From contig JAJCZU010000003.1 in NCBI GenBank assembly GCA_029262235.1, positions 310,001 to 374,000 on the forward strand: a DNA stretch of 64,000 nucleotides, in the 5' to 3' direction. Below the pieces are notes generated by a model that worked only from the letters and a program-made list of their open reading frames with translations, did no database searches and was not told the origin of the DNA. Shown here piece by piece: positions 34,367 to 43,762 of the stretch. The stretch comes from Candidatus Eiseniibacteriota bacterium (GTDB taxonomy: Bacteria > Orphanbacterota > Orphanbacteria > Orphanbacterales > Orphanbacteraceae). The position numbers and the translations under genes were made by a program. Position 1 is the first letter of the stretch; every line of letters begins with the position of its first letter.

Positions 34367-37300
34367 CTAGTTCAGAACGGCGATCTTGTGCGTTTTTACG
34401 TCAACGGAGCCGCTTTCGTACCGGATCTCGAATGACGCCAGATAGACGCCGCTCAGGATCCGGTTGCCGTCGCCGTTCACGCCCGCCCAGGGGATTTCGA
34501 CGAAGCCGGGGGCGCTGATCGGGGCTTCGACGGTCCAGACGGGAGTGCCGAGTCCGGTGAAGACGCGGATGATCGCCGTGCCTGCCTCGCGGGCATAGAA
34601 CGCGAGAGTCGTCCCGTCTTCGCCCGCGGAGAACGGGTTCGGGTAGTTTCGTACACTCGACTCGAAGTCGCGGTTCGCAAAATGCGTCCAGGCGGATTCG
34701 CCCGCGTTCTGTGTCGTGGAACGAACGACGGGTCCGACTTCGACGATCGTGATTTCCTCGACAGGGATGCGCAGCTTGAAACGGCTGAGCGAAGTCGCCG
34801 CCGCCAGTTCGACAGAAAGTGCGAACTCCTGTTCGATGCCCGGCTTCAGAACAACGGGTTCGTCGAACGTGAAGAAGATACCGTTCTGCGTAAACGTGCC
34901 GACGTACTCGACTTCACCAGTATGGAATAGCGCGGAAGCGAGGGCCTGCGCGGGATCGATCGTACCCGCTTCTCCCATCACTTCCAGCAGGATCGAGGTC
35001 AGGTGCACATCGCTGACGCGTTCGTCGCCGCTCGCCTTGATGCGAATGGTACCGGCCGGGTCGATCGAAGCGCCGGGAACGGTGGTGGCCGGCAGCGCAA
35101 AGGCGATCGTCACGTCGACGGCGTCACTCTGGCGCCTGACCGCAAGCGGTCCCGTGAAGAACGTGCTTGGGGCGTCACCGTCGAGACGCACGGTGACGGC
35201 GCCGCGCTGGTTTTTCTCGACGACGGTGATACCGGTGCTCGCTACTGACACGACGTAGTCGCCGGCGGCCGCGTCGGCGCGAATATCGAACTCCACGAGA
35301 AGCGTGACGGACTCGCCGCTCGTCATGCGCACGAGATCCGCGGGTGCCGGCGCGAGTGCAAGCGTGTTCAAGCCGGGCTCGATCGGCGCCGCCGACGCGA
35401 TTGTGACGCCGTTTCTGATCAGGCGCGCGCGGTCCAGCAGCGTTTCGAGCGCCACGGCATCTCCGCCCGCGTCACGCACCGAGAATACGATTCCATTCAC
35501 TTCGATGTCGGAGAGCGAGTTCCCCGCGCCATGGTCGAACCGCAGTTCGAAGGCCGGGACTTTGCGCGTACCGGTAATGACGAAAGAAGTGTCCACGCGG
35601 TCCGTGCCCGTAACCGTGATCTCGTCCGTCCGTATCCTGATGTCGGTCTGAAGAGGCTCCTCGAGCACGAGCGTCACGACCGGACTCTCCGCCGTTCCGG
35701 AGGAGGGAGGCCCGTCCGGTTCGGGATCTACGAAAACGGAATCGACGAGTCCCACCTGAAACGGTCCGAGCGCCGCGTCGGCGCGCACGGCACCGCGGAT
35801 CTTCAAGTTGAGCGTGGCCTCGGATGTCACGCGAATCGGAGGACTGAGCGGGAGTATCAGCACATGTTCACTTCCGAGCGAATCTTCGGCCTGGATCCAG
35901 TGGCTCCCGTTGAAGTACGGAGGGAAGCCCTCCTGCTCGACGACAAGGCGGGAGAACGGAAAGTCGGCCGCGCCGGGAAGCATGCGGATCTCGTTCACGA
36001 GAAGATCCGCGGTCTGCGTTTCGTTCTCCGCGATCGCGAGCGTGAAGTCCATCAGTACTACGTTCTGGTCGCCGCGGTTGATCTGTTCCGGGAGCCCGCT
36101 CAGCACCGTGACGTCGAGGCCGGCAGGGGGGTCGACGACCGGTATCGTGTCCGATACGACGGCACTGTCGAGCAGATAGCCGATCGCGCTCCCGCCGTTC
36201 AGGTCGAAGAGCGCGAGCGCGCCCGCGGTTTCCCAGCGGATCGTGAAAGCCTGCACGCTCGACTCTTCGCGGAACGAGAATTCGAACGCGAGATCCGCGT
36301 CGTTCCCCGAACGCAGTACGATCGTCGAGTCGAGCGCCACGGTGATCGCCCCGGTGCCCATATCGTTCGAAAGGAGCCTTGCCACGCGCCTGCGGTTCGC
36401 TTCCAGGTCGACGACGTCGAGCTGCGAGAGAAACGCCGATGGGTCGATCACGTTGCCGAGTTCGTCATCGAGACGGAACGTGACCTCTTCGAGGCGCACG
36501 GGCGCCGTATTCGGATTGCCGTTTTCGTGCGTGACGTTGATCTTCACGAGCTCCTGCCCGAACGAACCGCGCACGACTTCGCTCGGAATGTCCATGTCGA
36601 CGTCGAGCGTGATCGAGTCGGCGGGCACCTGCACCGTGACGATGCCGGATGAAACGATTCCCGTACTCACGATTTCCTCGGACCCGACCGGCTTCCCTCC
36701 GAACGATGTCTGGACCTGCAGCGTGCCGCCGTCGTGCGCCTGGACGGTCCACGTCACGGGGAGCTTTTCGCCGGGGGCGAGTTTGCGGTTGATGTCGATC
36801 TCGGGAGAAACGACTTCAGTGAGCGTGCCGCCGACGCCCGTCAGACCGGGAGTGAAGATGGAGTGCATCGTGTCGGCCACGCTCGGGTTCGAAATCTCGA
36901 ATGTGATGTCGTACGGTTGCCCCGTCGAAACGATCGTGACGCCGGAATCGATGAACTGCGCGAAAATAGGGGCCGTCGTAATCGTGAAAACCGCGGGCGA
37001 TGCGACCGGCTGATTCCCAGGACCGAGGCGCCCGGAAGCCAGAGATACACCGTTTACGGGAATCTGAAGCGCCACGGTTTCATCTCCCGAAGCCCCCGCG
37101 TCGATATTGATCCATACATAAAGATCCGCGCCGCCGTGGGGAACCGGAATCGCAAGATCGTTCCGGAACCAGCTGCGATCGCCTGTCCCGAACAGCGCGA
37201 TGGCGCCCGCGGGCGAAGCCGTTGTCGTGATCGAAAGGCTCGCGATGTCGGCCACCCGGACGGCGGTTCCCAGGTTGTCGATCTGGAGCGCCCTCAGCGT

Positions 37301-40300
37301 GTCTGTCAGGCAGCCGTTCGACGGCACCCGGATCTGGAAAGCGAGTCGACCGGATTCGCCCGGGATCATCGCGCCGTCTTCCAGATTCGGAATCATGAAG
37401 TTCTGGGAGCGAAGCGCCCGCACGGTGACGAACGTCGATCGCTGAATCGGGAATGTGCCGATTGCCACGCGTTCCTGCGGGAAGCCGAACGAGCCTCCGG
37501 AATCGATGACGACCGCGATCGAATCACCCTGCGATGCGCACGACTCGCCCGCATCGACCATGATCGCGATCCGGCGTTCCCCCGACGGCGGAATCGTAAG
37601 ACCCTGCAGCGCGACGGCCGCACTCCGGTTCGTGAAGCTCGCGCTTCCGAACACGAGCCCGGTCGTGTCGTCGACCACATGGACCTGGCTCAGCACGCTG
37701 TCGGCGCCCGATCGGCCGTGCGATCCGTTGCGAAGCAGGAGCGAGGACACGGTCGCTTCGGTCGTGTCCAGATTCGTGAGCGTGAACGCGTACAGCTTCA
37801 CATCGGTGACGCCCGGGTAAACCGTGCTGACGGCTGACGCTGTGAAGTCGCCGATCGAAATCCCCTGACTCCCCCCGATGATCTGGAGTGTCGCGGTGTA
37901 CGCGGGTCCGTCGATCGGCCCGTCGTTCGTCGATTTGTACTGGAGCCCGCCCGGTGGAATCGAAAGCTGCAGAACGCCGCCCGAAGGCGCCTCTACGACA
38001 CTCGCGCTCGCGAAGATGCGGGCGCCTCCCGGCGGCACGTAGAGTCCGCCCGTTCCCCAGAACCAGTTGTTGCCTGCCGGGACGGCCGTGCCGAGATAGA
38101 TGTCGTCGCCTGTCCCGCGGTCGAACGCCCCGTTGCCGCCGTCACGCCACAGCTTGAGCCCCGCAAGGTCCGATGCGGTTGCCTCGCCCCGATTCTTGAG
38201 CGTGATCGAGTAGAGCGTATCGCTCTGAAACCCGTTCGAAGGCACGACGAACGAAAGGGCGAGAGAATCGACGGACCCTGCCGGCAGCTCCTCGGGGAGC
38301 GCGGGATCGAGCGTGATCTGGGCCGCGATCGATCCGTCTACGATCGGGTTTCCCGGCGAGTCCAGCGGGAACGTCGCGAGTATGGTGGACGACGGCGTGA
38401 ACGTGACTTCCGATTCCGAGCTCACGACCGCGTCGAGCACGAAGCCGGAGGGCGCGTTCAAGAGCGAAACGTCGACCGCCAGCAGAAAGTGAATCGAGTC
38501 CGAAGGAGCCAGGGCGAAGTTCAGGCCCGACAGCACGAGTCTCCCGTTCGCGAACACACTGTTTGTCAGCAGGGCGTCGCCCGCGCTCAGGTCGCTCGAA
38601 CGATCCACGTCGCGGTATACGGCGACGCTTTCGAATACGCCGTCACGCTGCGCGATGCTGCCGATCTGCGAAGCGTCGTTCGCGAACGCGATCGATGTCA
38701 GCGTTCTGGTTTGCGCATAAAGATTCGTGAAACGGACAGAGAGAAGCGCGATATCGGTGGATCCCGGATACACGGTTCCTGCTTCGACCGGGTTCACGGC
38801 CGCCTGCACGTGCGGCGGGAGCACCGCGAGGTCGTTGTTCAGCGTCGTGACGCTCTTCGAGAAGGCGGCGCCGTTCCCGTCGAGCCCCGAAAGCACGAGC
38901 TTTGCCTGGTACTGGCCCGGCAGGAACGTGGCCGGCAGGCTGGCCGGATCGAACAGAAGCGAAACGACGCTGCTGTCGGCCGCGAGCGCCATGGCCCCCG
39001 TGATCGGCGCCGTGAGGCTGTCGGTTCCGTCCGTGAGCACGAGGCAGGACGTCGAGTCGAGCGCCAGATCAGCGCCGCCTATGTTCTGCACGCCGAGGAA
39101 GAAGCCGCTGCTCCCGCCCGGGATCGCGGTCTTCGGAAACAGAGTGCGCAGCAGGTCGACGAGGCGCGGCGGTTCGGTAACTGTCCAGTGGCCGGTTGCC
39201 TGCGATGCGTCGGTCTGAATCGGTGACCCGTTCGTTACGAACGCGCCTGACGCGAAGCCCCGGATCGTGACGGGGAAGTCGACCGTCGCCAGCGAGTCGA
39301 CCGTGACGTCGACCCAGACCGTGTCCGACGCTCCGGAGGAGAGTGTGTCGAACGGCGCTTGGATGGAGTCGAGAACGTATTCGGCGTTCAGCGGCTGTCC
39401 GAGCGGCCCTTCGAACGTGAGGCTGAACGAGAACGACGCGATATCGTTCCCTGAGTCGTTCTTGAGCGCGATGCCGACCGGAAGTCCCGACTCTCCCTGC
39501 GTCACGCGTTCGCGACTCTCGATCACCGCTTCGATGACGAGTCCTTCGTTGTCGAGCACTTCGACAGAAGCCGTATCACTCACGCTTCCGACCGTCACGA
39601 TCGCGAGCCCGTTGCCCGGAGAAGTGGCCGTCAGGAGCCCGCTCCCGCTGATCGTGCCGAGGCCGCCGGTGATTGTCCACGCAGGAGCTTCTGTCGCGGC
39701 ATTTCCGTCCGCGTCAAAGGCTTGATACGTAAACTGTACGGCCCCTCCGATTCCGAGCGACGTCGAAGCGGGCGAAATGGTGACGCTCGTGGCCGGCCCC
39801 GGGGTCACGGTAATCGAGTCTGTAAGTCCTACGATCGTGGCGCCGAGAGCCACTTCCCCTTCGGGCGTGATCACGTTCGGCTTCTTGTAGGAAACGCGGA
39901 TCACGTCTTTGCCCGCGGTCGTCGCATCGAAAAGTCCCGTGCCCGTATCGATCGTTCCGATCAGCGTGCCGCCGCCCCACGTATACGTGCCCGGGTCGGC
40001 GACCTCATTGCCGTGCGCGTCGCGCGCCGTCGCCTGGAACTGAATCTGCTGCAGTGATGTGATCGTGGCGCTCATCGGATCGATGTCGATCGCCGCGATC
40101 CCGCCCGGTGCAATGCGCACGGAACTCGTGTCGCTCAGGCCGTCGAACGATCCCACGACGAACGTGCTCCCGGTTGCAGCCGGCGTAAGGAGACCACTCG
40201 TGTCGATCGCCGCGAGGGCGGGGTTCAGGACGGACCACGTGGTCTTCGGGCGATACCAGTTGAAGTCGCCGTCGATCGCGATGGACACGAAGTCCACCGT

Positions 40301-41737
40301 CTGGTCCATGGTGATCGCGGTGTCCGGCGGCGCAATCGCGAAGCCGATCGGTTTTCCGGGAATGATGTGCGTGTAGAGACTCCCCGCGACCGCGCCGTCG
40401 GTGGCGATAACATAGCCTTCGCTCACACGGACCGGGTCGAAGTGACCGCTGATCGGATCCAGTACGGCCACCAGCGATGGGGCGGACCAGAGCGCGCTCA
40501 CGGGAACGTCGTTCGATGCGTTGTCGTAGCCGCTTGCCGTGAAGGTGATGGTCGTGTCTGCCGAGATCGAGTCGAGCGCCGGATCGATCCCGATCGTCGC
40601 AAGAACTCCCGGAACCGTAACGCGCATGTGGTTGCCGTTGCTCAAACCGTCCACGTCACCCGGCGACGGCGTCATCGGTCCGAACAGCGTATTCGTATCG
40701 TCGATCGAGGGCGGAACGGAAAACGTTTCGGCGGTATCCACGCCCGGTGCTTCCATCGTGAACGAGATCTGCAGAACACCGGAGGAATCGATCGGCGGCG
40801 CGAGGTCGAGAACGAGCGAGTTCGCCGAACCGCTGACAACCGGGTTCAAGTCGACGCCTTCGAACGTTGTCCGGACGTGCGTTACGTTCTGGAGGCCGGC
40901 CGGCAGCGGAAGGGTCACGCGGTCGAAGCCCGTGTCGTATCCGCGCCCTCGAATCGTAACCCGCACCTGCAGGTCGAACGCGACCGGGCCGCCCCGCGGC
41001 AGCAGATGCGGCGAAATCTCGCCGATCGCGGACGTTACGGGGGGGAGTACGTCGTCGGGCGGGTAGGCCGTGATCACGAAATAGGGTTCGCCGGCGGTCG
41101 GATCCGTCTGGTCCGACGATTCGAACGTGGTCGGCTTGTGTACGACAATGGGGCCGCTGAGCCCGAAGATGTCCGGAACGATGATGATGATGCCCGGCTC
41201 GCTCGTGGCGCGGATCATCATCCCCTTGTTCGTCGAGGGAGAGGCGACCCAGCCCGCGACGAGGGACGTGAGATCGACCACGGCCATCGTGTCACCCTTT
41301 TCGACGGTGAATGAAGCGATGGTCGTCGTGTCGTAATCGCCGCCGTCCTTGTTCCAGGTCTTGGCGGAGTCCGCCATCGTCCAGGTTGCGTAGTCCGCGT
41401 CCCAGTCGCCCGTCATCCTGTGGATCGCGTAGCGCGTGTTCTCGAGAACGCTCCCTTTGTATTCCCGGATCGGAATGTGCAGGACCGCGGAGCCGATCGT
41501 GCCGCCGCCGGGAATGAGCGGAGTCGCGTAATGAATGAGCGCCCGGTTGCGCTGCGAGTTCCCGCCCGACTTCAGCGAGTCGGCGTCGGCGTAGTTCGTG
41601 TTCGGGAACTTCTCGGAGATGTACGTGTCGTTCGTATTCGCACTCGACAGCGGAGATGTAAAAGTATACGGATCCGACCACGCGGGTGCAGCGCTCAGAA
41701 ACAGACCCATCAATATAAGAACGACTCGTGTCAGCAA
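34367..41737 (-). CDS. giant secreted multi-domain surface protein 1 (DNRLRE, 4 BIG2 repeats, FlgD-like CTD)
   Basis: About 2,456 residues if started at the TTG at 41737, which has GAGGA 8 nt upstream and places the hydrophobic signal peptide (LLTRVVLILMGLFLSAAPAWS) at the N-terminus. An in-frame GTG at 41881 would add 48 charged residues and has no ribosome binding site. Order: one DNRLRE domain (TNDTYISEKFPNTNYADADS ... WTMADSAKTWNKDGGDYDTT), a cohesin-like module, four BIG2 repeats (DNA about 39550-40610), CARDB-like and other beta modules collinear with giant 2, and the C-terminal RNYPNPF ... LSGVYLAS ... HKIAVLN domain. Likely an exported surface fibre. First gene after the sigma-54-type site at 41992-42006. 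Confidence 0.88.
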   Translation of the reverse strand: MLTRVVLILMGLFLSAAPAWSDPYTFTSPLSSANTNDTYISEKFPNTNYADADSLKSGGNSQRNRALIHYATPLIPGGGTIGSAVLHIPIREYKGSVLENTRYAIHRMTGDWDADYATWTMADSAKTWNKDGGDYDTTTIASFTVEKGDTMAVVDLTSLVAGWVASPSTNKGMMIRATSEPGIIIIVPDIFGLSGPIVVHKPTTFESSDQTDPTAGEPYFVITAYPPDDVLPPVTSAIGEISPHLLPRGGPVAFDLQVRVTIRGRGYDTGFDRVTLPLPAGLQNVTHVRTTFEGVDLNPVVSGSANSLVLDLAPPIDSSGVLQISFTMEAPGVDTAETFSVPPSIDDTNTLFGPMTPSPGDVDGLSNGNHMRVTVPGVLATIGIDPALDSISADTTITFTASGYDNASNDVPVSALWSAPSLVAVLDPISGHFDPVRVSEGYVIATDGAVAGSLYTHIIPGKPIGFAIAPPDTAITMDQTVDFVSIAIDGDFNWYRPKTTWSVLNPALAAIDTSGLLTPAATGSTFVVGSFDGLSDTSSVRIAPGGIAAIDIDPMSATITSLQQIQFQATARDAHGNEVADPGTYTWGGGTLIGTIDTGTGLFDATTAGKDVIRVSYKKPNVITPEGEVALGATIVGLTDSITVTPGPATSVTISPASTSLGIGGAVQFTYQAFDADGNAATEAPAWTITGGLGTISGSGLLTATSPGNGLAIVTVGSVSDTASVEVLDNEGLVIEAVIESRERVTQGESGLPVGIALKNDSGNDIASFSFSLTFEGPLGQPLNAEYVLDSIQAPFDTLSSGASDTVWVDVTVDSLATVDFPVTIRGFASGAFVTNGSPIQTDASQATGHWTVTEPPRLVDLLRTLFPKTAIPGGSSGFFLGVQNIGGADLALDSTSCLVLTDGTDSLTAPITGAMALAADSSVVSLLFDPASLPATFLPGQYQAKLVLSGLDGNGAAFSKSVTTLNNDLAVLPPHVQAAVNPVEAGTVYPGSTDIALLSVRFTNLYAQTRTLTSIAFANDASQIGSIAQRDGVFESVAVYRDVDRSSDLSAGDALLTNSVFANGRLVLSGLNFALAPSDSIHFLLAVDVSLLNAPSGFVLDAVVSSESEVTFTPSSTILATFPLDSPGNPIVDGSIAAQITLDPALPEELPAGSVDSLALSFVVPSNGFQSDTLYSITLKNRGEATASDLAGLKLWRDGGNGAFDRGTGDDIYLGTAVPAGNNWFWGTGGLYVPPGGARIFASASVVEAPSGGVLQLSIPPGGLQYKSTNDGPIDGPAYTATLQIIGGSQGISIGDFTASAVSTVYPGVTDVKLYAFTLTNLDTTEATVSSLLLRNGSHGRSGADSVLSQVHVVDDTTGLVFGSASFTNRSAAVALQGLTIPPSGERRIAIMVDAGESCASQGDSIAVVIDSGGSFGFPQERVAIGTFPIQRSTFVTVRALRSQNFMIPNLEDGAMIPGESGRLAFQIRVPSNGCLTDTLRALQIDNLGTAVRVADIASLSITTTASPAGAIALFGTGDRSWFRNDLAIPVPHGGADLYVWINIDAGASGDETVALQIPVNGVSLASGRLGPGNQPVASPAVFTITTAPIFAQFIDSGVTIVSTGQPYDITFEISNPSVADTMHSIFTPGLTGVGGTLTEVVSPEIDINRKLAPGEKLPVTWTVQAHDGGTLQVQTSFGGKPVGSEEIVSTGIVSSGIVTVQVPADSITLDVDMDIPSEVVRGSFGQELVKINVTHENGNPNTAPVRLEEVTFRLDDELGNVIDPSAFLSQLDVVDLEANRRRVARLLSNDMGTGAITVALDSTIVLRSGNDADLAFEFSFREESSVQAFTIRWETAGALALFDLNGGSAIGYLLDSAVVSDTIPVVDPPAGLDVTVLSGLPEQINRGDQNVVLMDFTLAIAENETQTADLLVNEIRMLPGAADFPFSRLVVEQEGFPPYFNGSHWIQAEDSLGSEHVLILPLSPPIRVTSEATLNLKIRGAVRADAALGPFQVGLVDSVFVDPEPDGPPSSGTAESPVVTLVLEEPLQTDIRIRTDEITVTGTDRVDTSFVITGTRKVPAFELRFDHGAGNSLSDIEVNGIVFSVRDAGGDAVALETLLDRARLIRNGVTIASAAPIEPGLNTLALAPAPADLVRMTSGESVTLLVEFDIRADAAAGDYVVSVASTGITVVEKNQRGAVTVRLDGDAPSTFFTGPLAVRRQSDAVDVTIAFALPATTVPGASIDPAGTIRIKASGDERVSDVHLTSILLEVMGEAGTIDPAQALASALFHTGEVEYVGTFTQNGIFFTFDEPVVLKPGIEQEFALSVELAAATSLSRFKLRIPVEEITIVEVGPVVRSTTQNAGESAWTHFANRDFESSVRNYPNPFSAGEDGTTLAFYAREAGTAIIRVFTGLGTPVWTVEAPISAPGFVEIPWAGVNGDGNRILSGVYLASFEIRYESGSVDVKTHKIAVLN
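39550..40610 (-). repeat. 4 BIG2 Ig-like repeats in giant protein 1
   Basis: Openings ATIGIDPALDSISADTTITF, GFAIAPPDTAITMDQTVDF, AIDIDPMSATITSLQQIQF and SVTISPASTSLGIGGAVQF mark four consecutive units. The flanking modules are collinear with those around the 12-repeat tract of the paralogue. Confidence 0.75.
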
Positions 41738-41991
41738 AGCTGTTTTCCTCGACCGGGCTCGCCCCCCGGATCCGTTCGCCCGTTCCCTATCCTTCTGAAA
41801 TTCGACGAACCTGGGCAATTCCTTGATCCCTTCTTGGAATCTTCGTGTTCCCTTTTTGCCCACGATGCGCGGGACATGCACAGCGTCGGCAGCGGGTGTG
41901 CAGAAGCGCTCTCACAAAGTATTGCTGCGCAATGACTTGCGGAACGGCTTGCCACGACTGAATTTCAGTTCAGTTCTGAGGAAGAAAGATT

Positions 41992-42006
41992 GCAGGTGTC
42001 GTGCCG
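41992..42006 (-). promoter_or_regulatory. sigma-54-type -24/-12 promoter of the giant-protein array
   Basis: On the - strand the sequence CGGCACGACACCTGCA has GG at 42005-42004 and GC at 41993-41992 with ten bases between. It matches GGCACG-N5-TGCA of the RpoN consensus. Predicted start is near 41981, about 240 nt before the TTG at 41737. It lies only 8 nt beyond the stop codon of the sulfatase-fold gene. Confidence 0.6.
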
Positions 42007-42013
42007 AAAGCGG

Positions 42014-43762
42014 CTAAAAGTACCCGAGTGCGCGCAATCGGTCCCGTTCGGCAGGGGACAGGTCGATCGTTTCGGGCGAATTCGTGATCGGAAGCAGGTC
42101 GATCGAGATCGCGGGGGGGGCGACGGGGGCGTCGGGCGGATCGAACGCGCCTTCCGGCGCGCGCGCCGGATCGAGAGTGAAACGGCCCGAAGGGGGTGAC
42201 ATGCCGCGCTCCCCGATCCGGATGCGATCCGCGCTCACGATGCGGCCGTCCGTGCTGAAAGAGAACGTGACCGCCGCGTCCGGAGGCGCCACCCGAAAGC
42301 GCCAGACACACTCTTCGTTCGCCCGCGTTGCGAAGCGGAAGCCGGTGTTGTCGGTCGCATTCACAGGAGTCGTGCGCGGGGTGAGCGGGAGCACGTCGAG
42401 TATGAAGCCGGCGACGCTTACGGTCCCGGCGACGGCGGCCTCCTGCGCCGGCACGCGAATCGTCCATCCCTCTGTCGCCGTCGCAGCCAGGCTTTCGAAA
42501 AGCGGTGCGTCGGCGTCGCCGGGCGCACGCCGTTCTTCGTCAGAGTCGTGCACGGGATCGAGCATGGCGCTCCCTTCCCGGTCCCAGACGAGCTTGCGTG
42601 ATCCGGCAAGCACGGCGCCCCCGTAGCGGCCGTCGCGGTTCGTCGCGGCGTACAGCGCGCGCGGCGCGGCGGTGCCGGTAAGCGTGGCAAGTGGGGGGCG
42701 CGCCGCCCCGGCCGGCGCGGCTCCCGCCAGTGAGAGCAGCGTCGGGGAGAGGGCCGACGTCGAGACCCATTCCGTGCGAACCTCGCCTTTCCCGTTGCGG
42801 TCGGGCAGGCGCAGGATGAGCGGTACGCGCAGCACCTCATCGTAAAACGTGTACGCGTGGCCGAGTCCGCCATGTTCCTGAAACTCTTCGCCATGGTCGG
42901 CGGTCAGCGCGACGACCGGTTCGCTCGGCTCCCTCGCGAGCCGCGTCAGCAGTGTATCGATCCAGGCGTCCGTATAGCGGATTTCCTCGTCGTATAAATC
43001 TTTCAGATGGGAAGCATCGCGAGGGGAGAGGTCCGCCGCCCGGTCCATGTAGGGGCGGATCGAAGCGAACGAGCCGTCGACGGCAAACGAATCCGAAGAG
43101 CCCGCGAGCGTCCCCGCGAACGGCGGTGGTGCGGCATAGTCCCAGTGCGGGTCGAACAGATGCACGGTGAGAAAGAAGGGGCGCGATCGATCCCGGCTGT
43201 CGAGCCAGTCGATCGCGGCCGTGATGACGCGCTCCGCGTTCGGCTCCTTCGCTTGATCGAACGCGTAGTTCTCGGCAAGGCCGAACTCTTCGAACGTTTC
43301 GCAGCCCCGGTCGAAACCGTAGCGGGACGATGTGTAGATATGACTCACGAACGCCGCCGTTTCGTACCCGGCATCGTGCAGCTCTTCCGCCAGAAGGGGG
43401 ACGTCATCCCTTACCGCGAAGTAGTCGAGCGATGCGCCGTGTTCGTGCGGGTAGAGTCCGGTCAGAATCGAGGCGAATGCGGGAAGCGTCCAGGGCGCGG
43501 TGGAATAGGCGCGCTCGAACAGGATCGATTCGGCCGCCAGCCGGTCGATTGCCGGGGACGTGGCGCGCTCGTAGCCGTAGCACCCGAGATGGTCGGCGCG
43601 CAGTGTGTCGATTACGATCAGTACGAGATCGGGGGGCCGGGGTGCGCCGCCACACTGCAGCAGCAGAGCCGCGAGCATCAGCAGCAGCAGTACATGGCGG
43701 GGACGTTTGCGGCCGGGAGCGGACAGCCCGCGGAAGTACCGTCGTCTGCGGGATGTGTTCAT
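42014..43762 (-). CDS. sulfatase-fold (alkaline phosphatase superfamily) exported protein
   Basis: A 582-residue protein. An N-terminal helix (HVLLLLMLAALLLQCGG, 23-39) is a signal anchor or atypical lipoprotein leader; Gln at -1 of Cys37 is not a normal lipobox. Core motifs are LVLIVIDTLRADHLGCYGY (47-64), APWTLPAFASILTG (89-102), VHLFDPHWDY and LTADHGEEFQEHGGLGH. Thr92 sits where sulfatases carry the formylglycine Cys/Ser. The C-terminal 130 residues form an additional beta-rich domain not seen in the other two sulfatase-fold proteins here. The start ATG overlaps the GNAT stop by 4 nt. Substrate unknown. Confidence 0.88.
   Translation of the reverse strand: MNTSRRRRYFRGLSAPGRKRPRHVLLLLMLAALLLQCGGAPRPPDLVLIVIDTLRADHLGCYGYERATSPAIDRLAAESILFERAYSTAPWTLPAFASILTGLYPHEHGASLDYFAVRDDVPLLAEELHDAGYETAAFVSHIYTSSRYGFDRGCETFEEFGLAENYAFDQAKEPNAERVITAAIDWLDSRDRSRPFFLTVHLFDPHWDYAAPPPFAGTLAGSSDSFAVDGSFASIRPYMDRAADLSPRDASHLKDLYDEEIRYTDAWIDTLLTRLAREPSEPVVALTADHGEEFQEHGGLGHAYTFYDEVLRVPLILRLPDRNGKGEVRTEWVSTSALSPTLLSLAGAAPAGAARPPLATLTGTAAPRALYAATNRDGRYGGAVLAGSRKLVWDREGSAMLDPVHDSDEERRAPGDADAPLFESLAATATEGWTIRVPAQEAAVAGTVSVAGFILDVLPLTPRTTPVNATDNTGFRFATRANEECVWRFRVAPPDAAVTFSFSTDGRIVSADRIRIGERGMSPPSGRFTLDPARAPEGAFDPPDAPVAPPAISIDLLPITNSPETIDLSPAERDRLRALGYF

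Noticed and set aside
42014-43762. Lipoprotein call for the third sulfatase-fold protein
   Set aside because: The Cys is preceded by Gln, which does not fit a lipobox; a signal anchor is equally likely.
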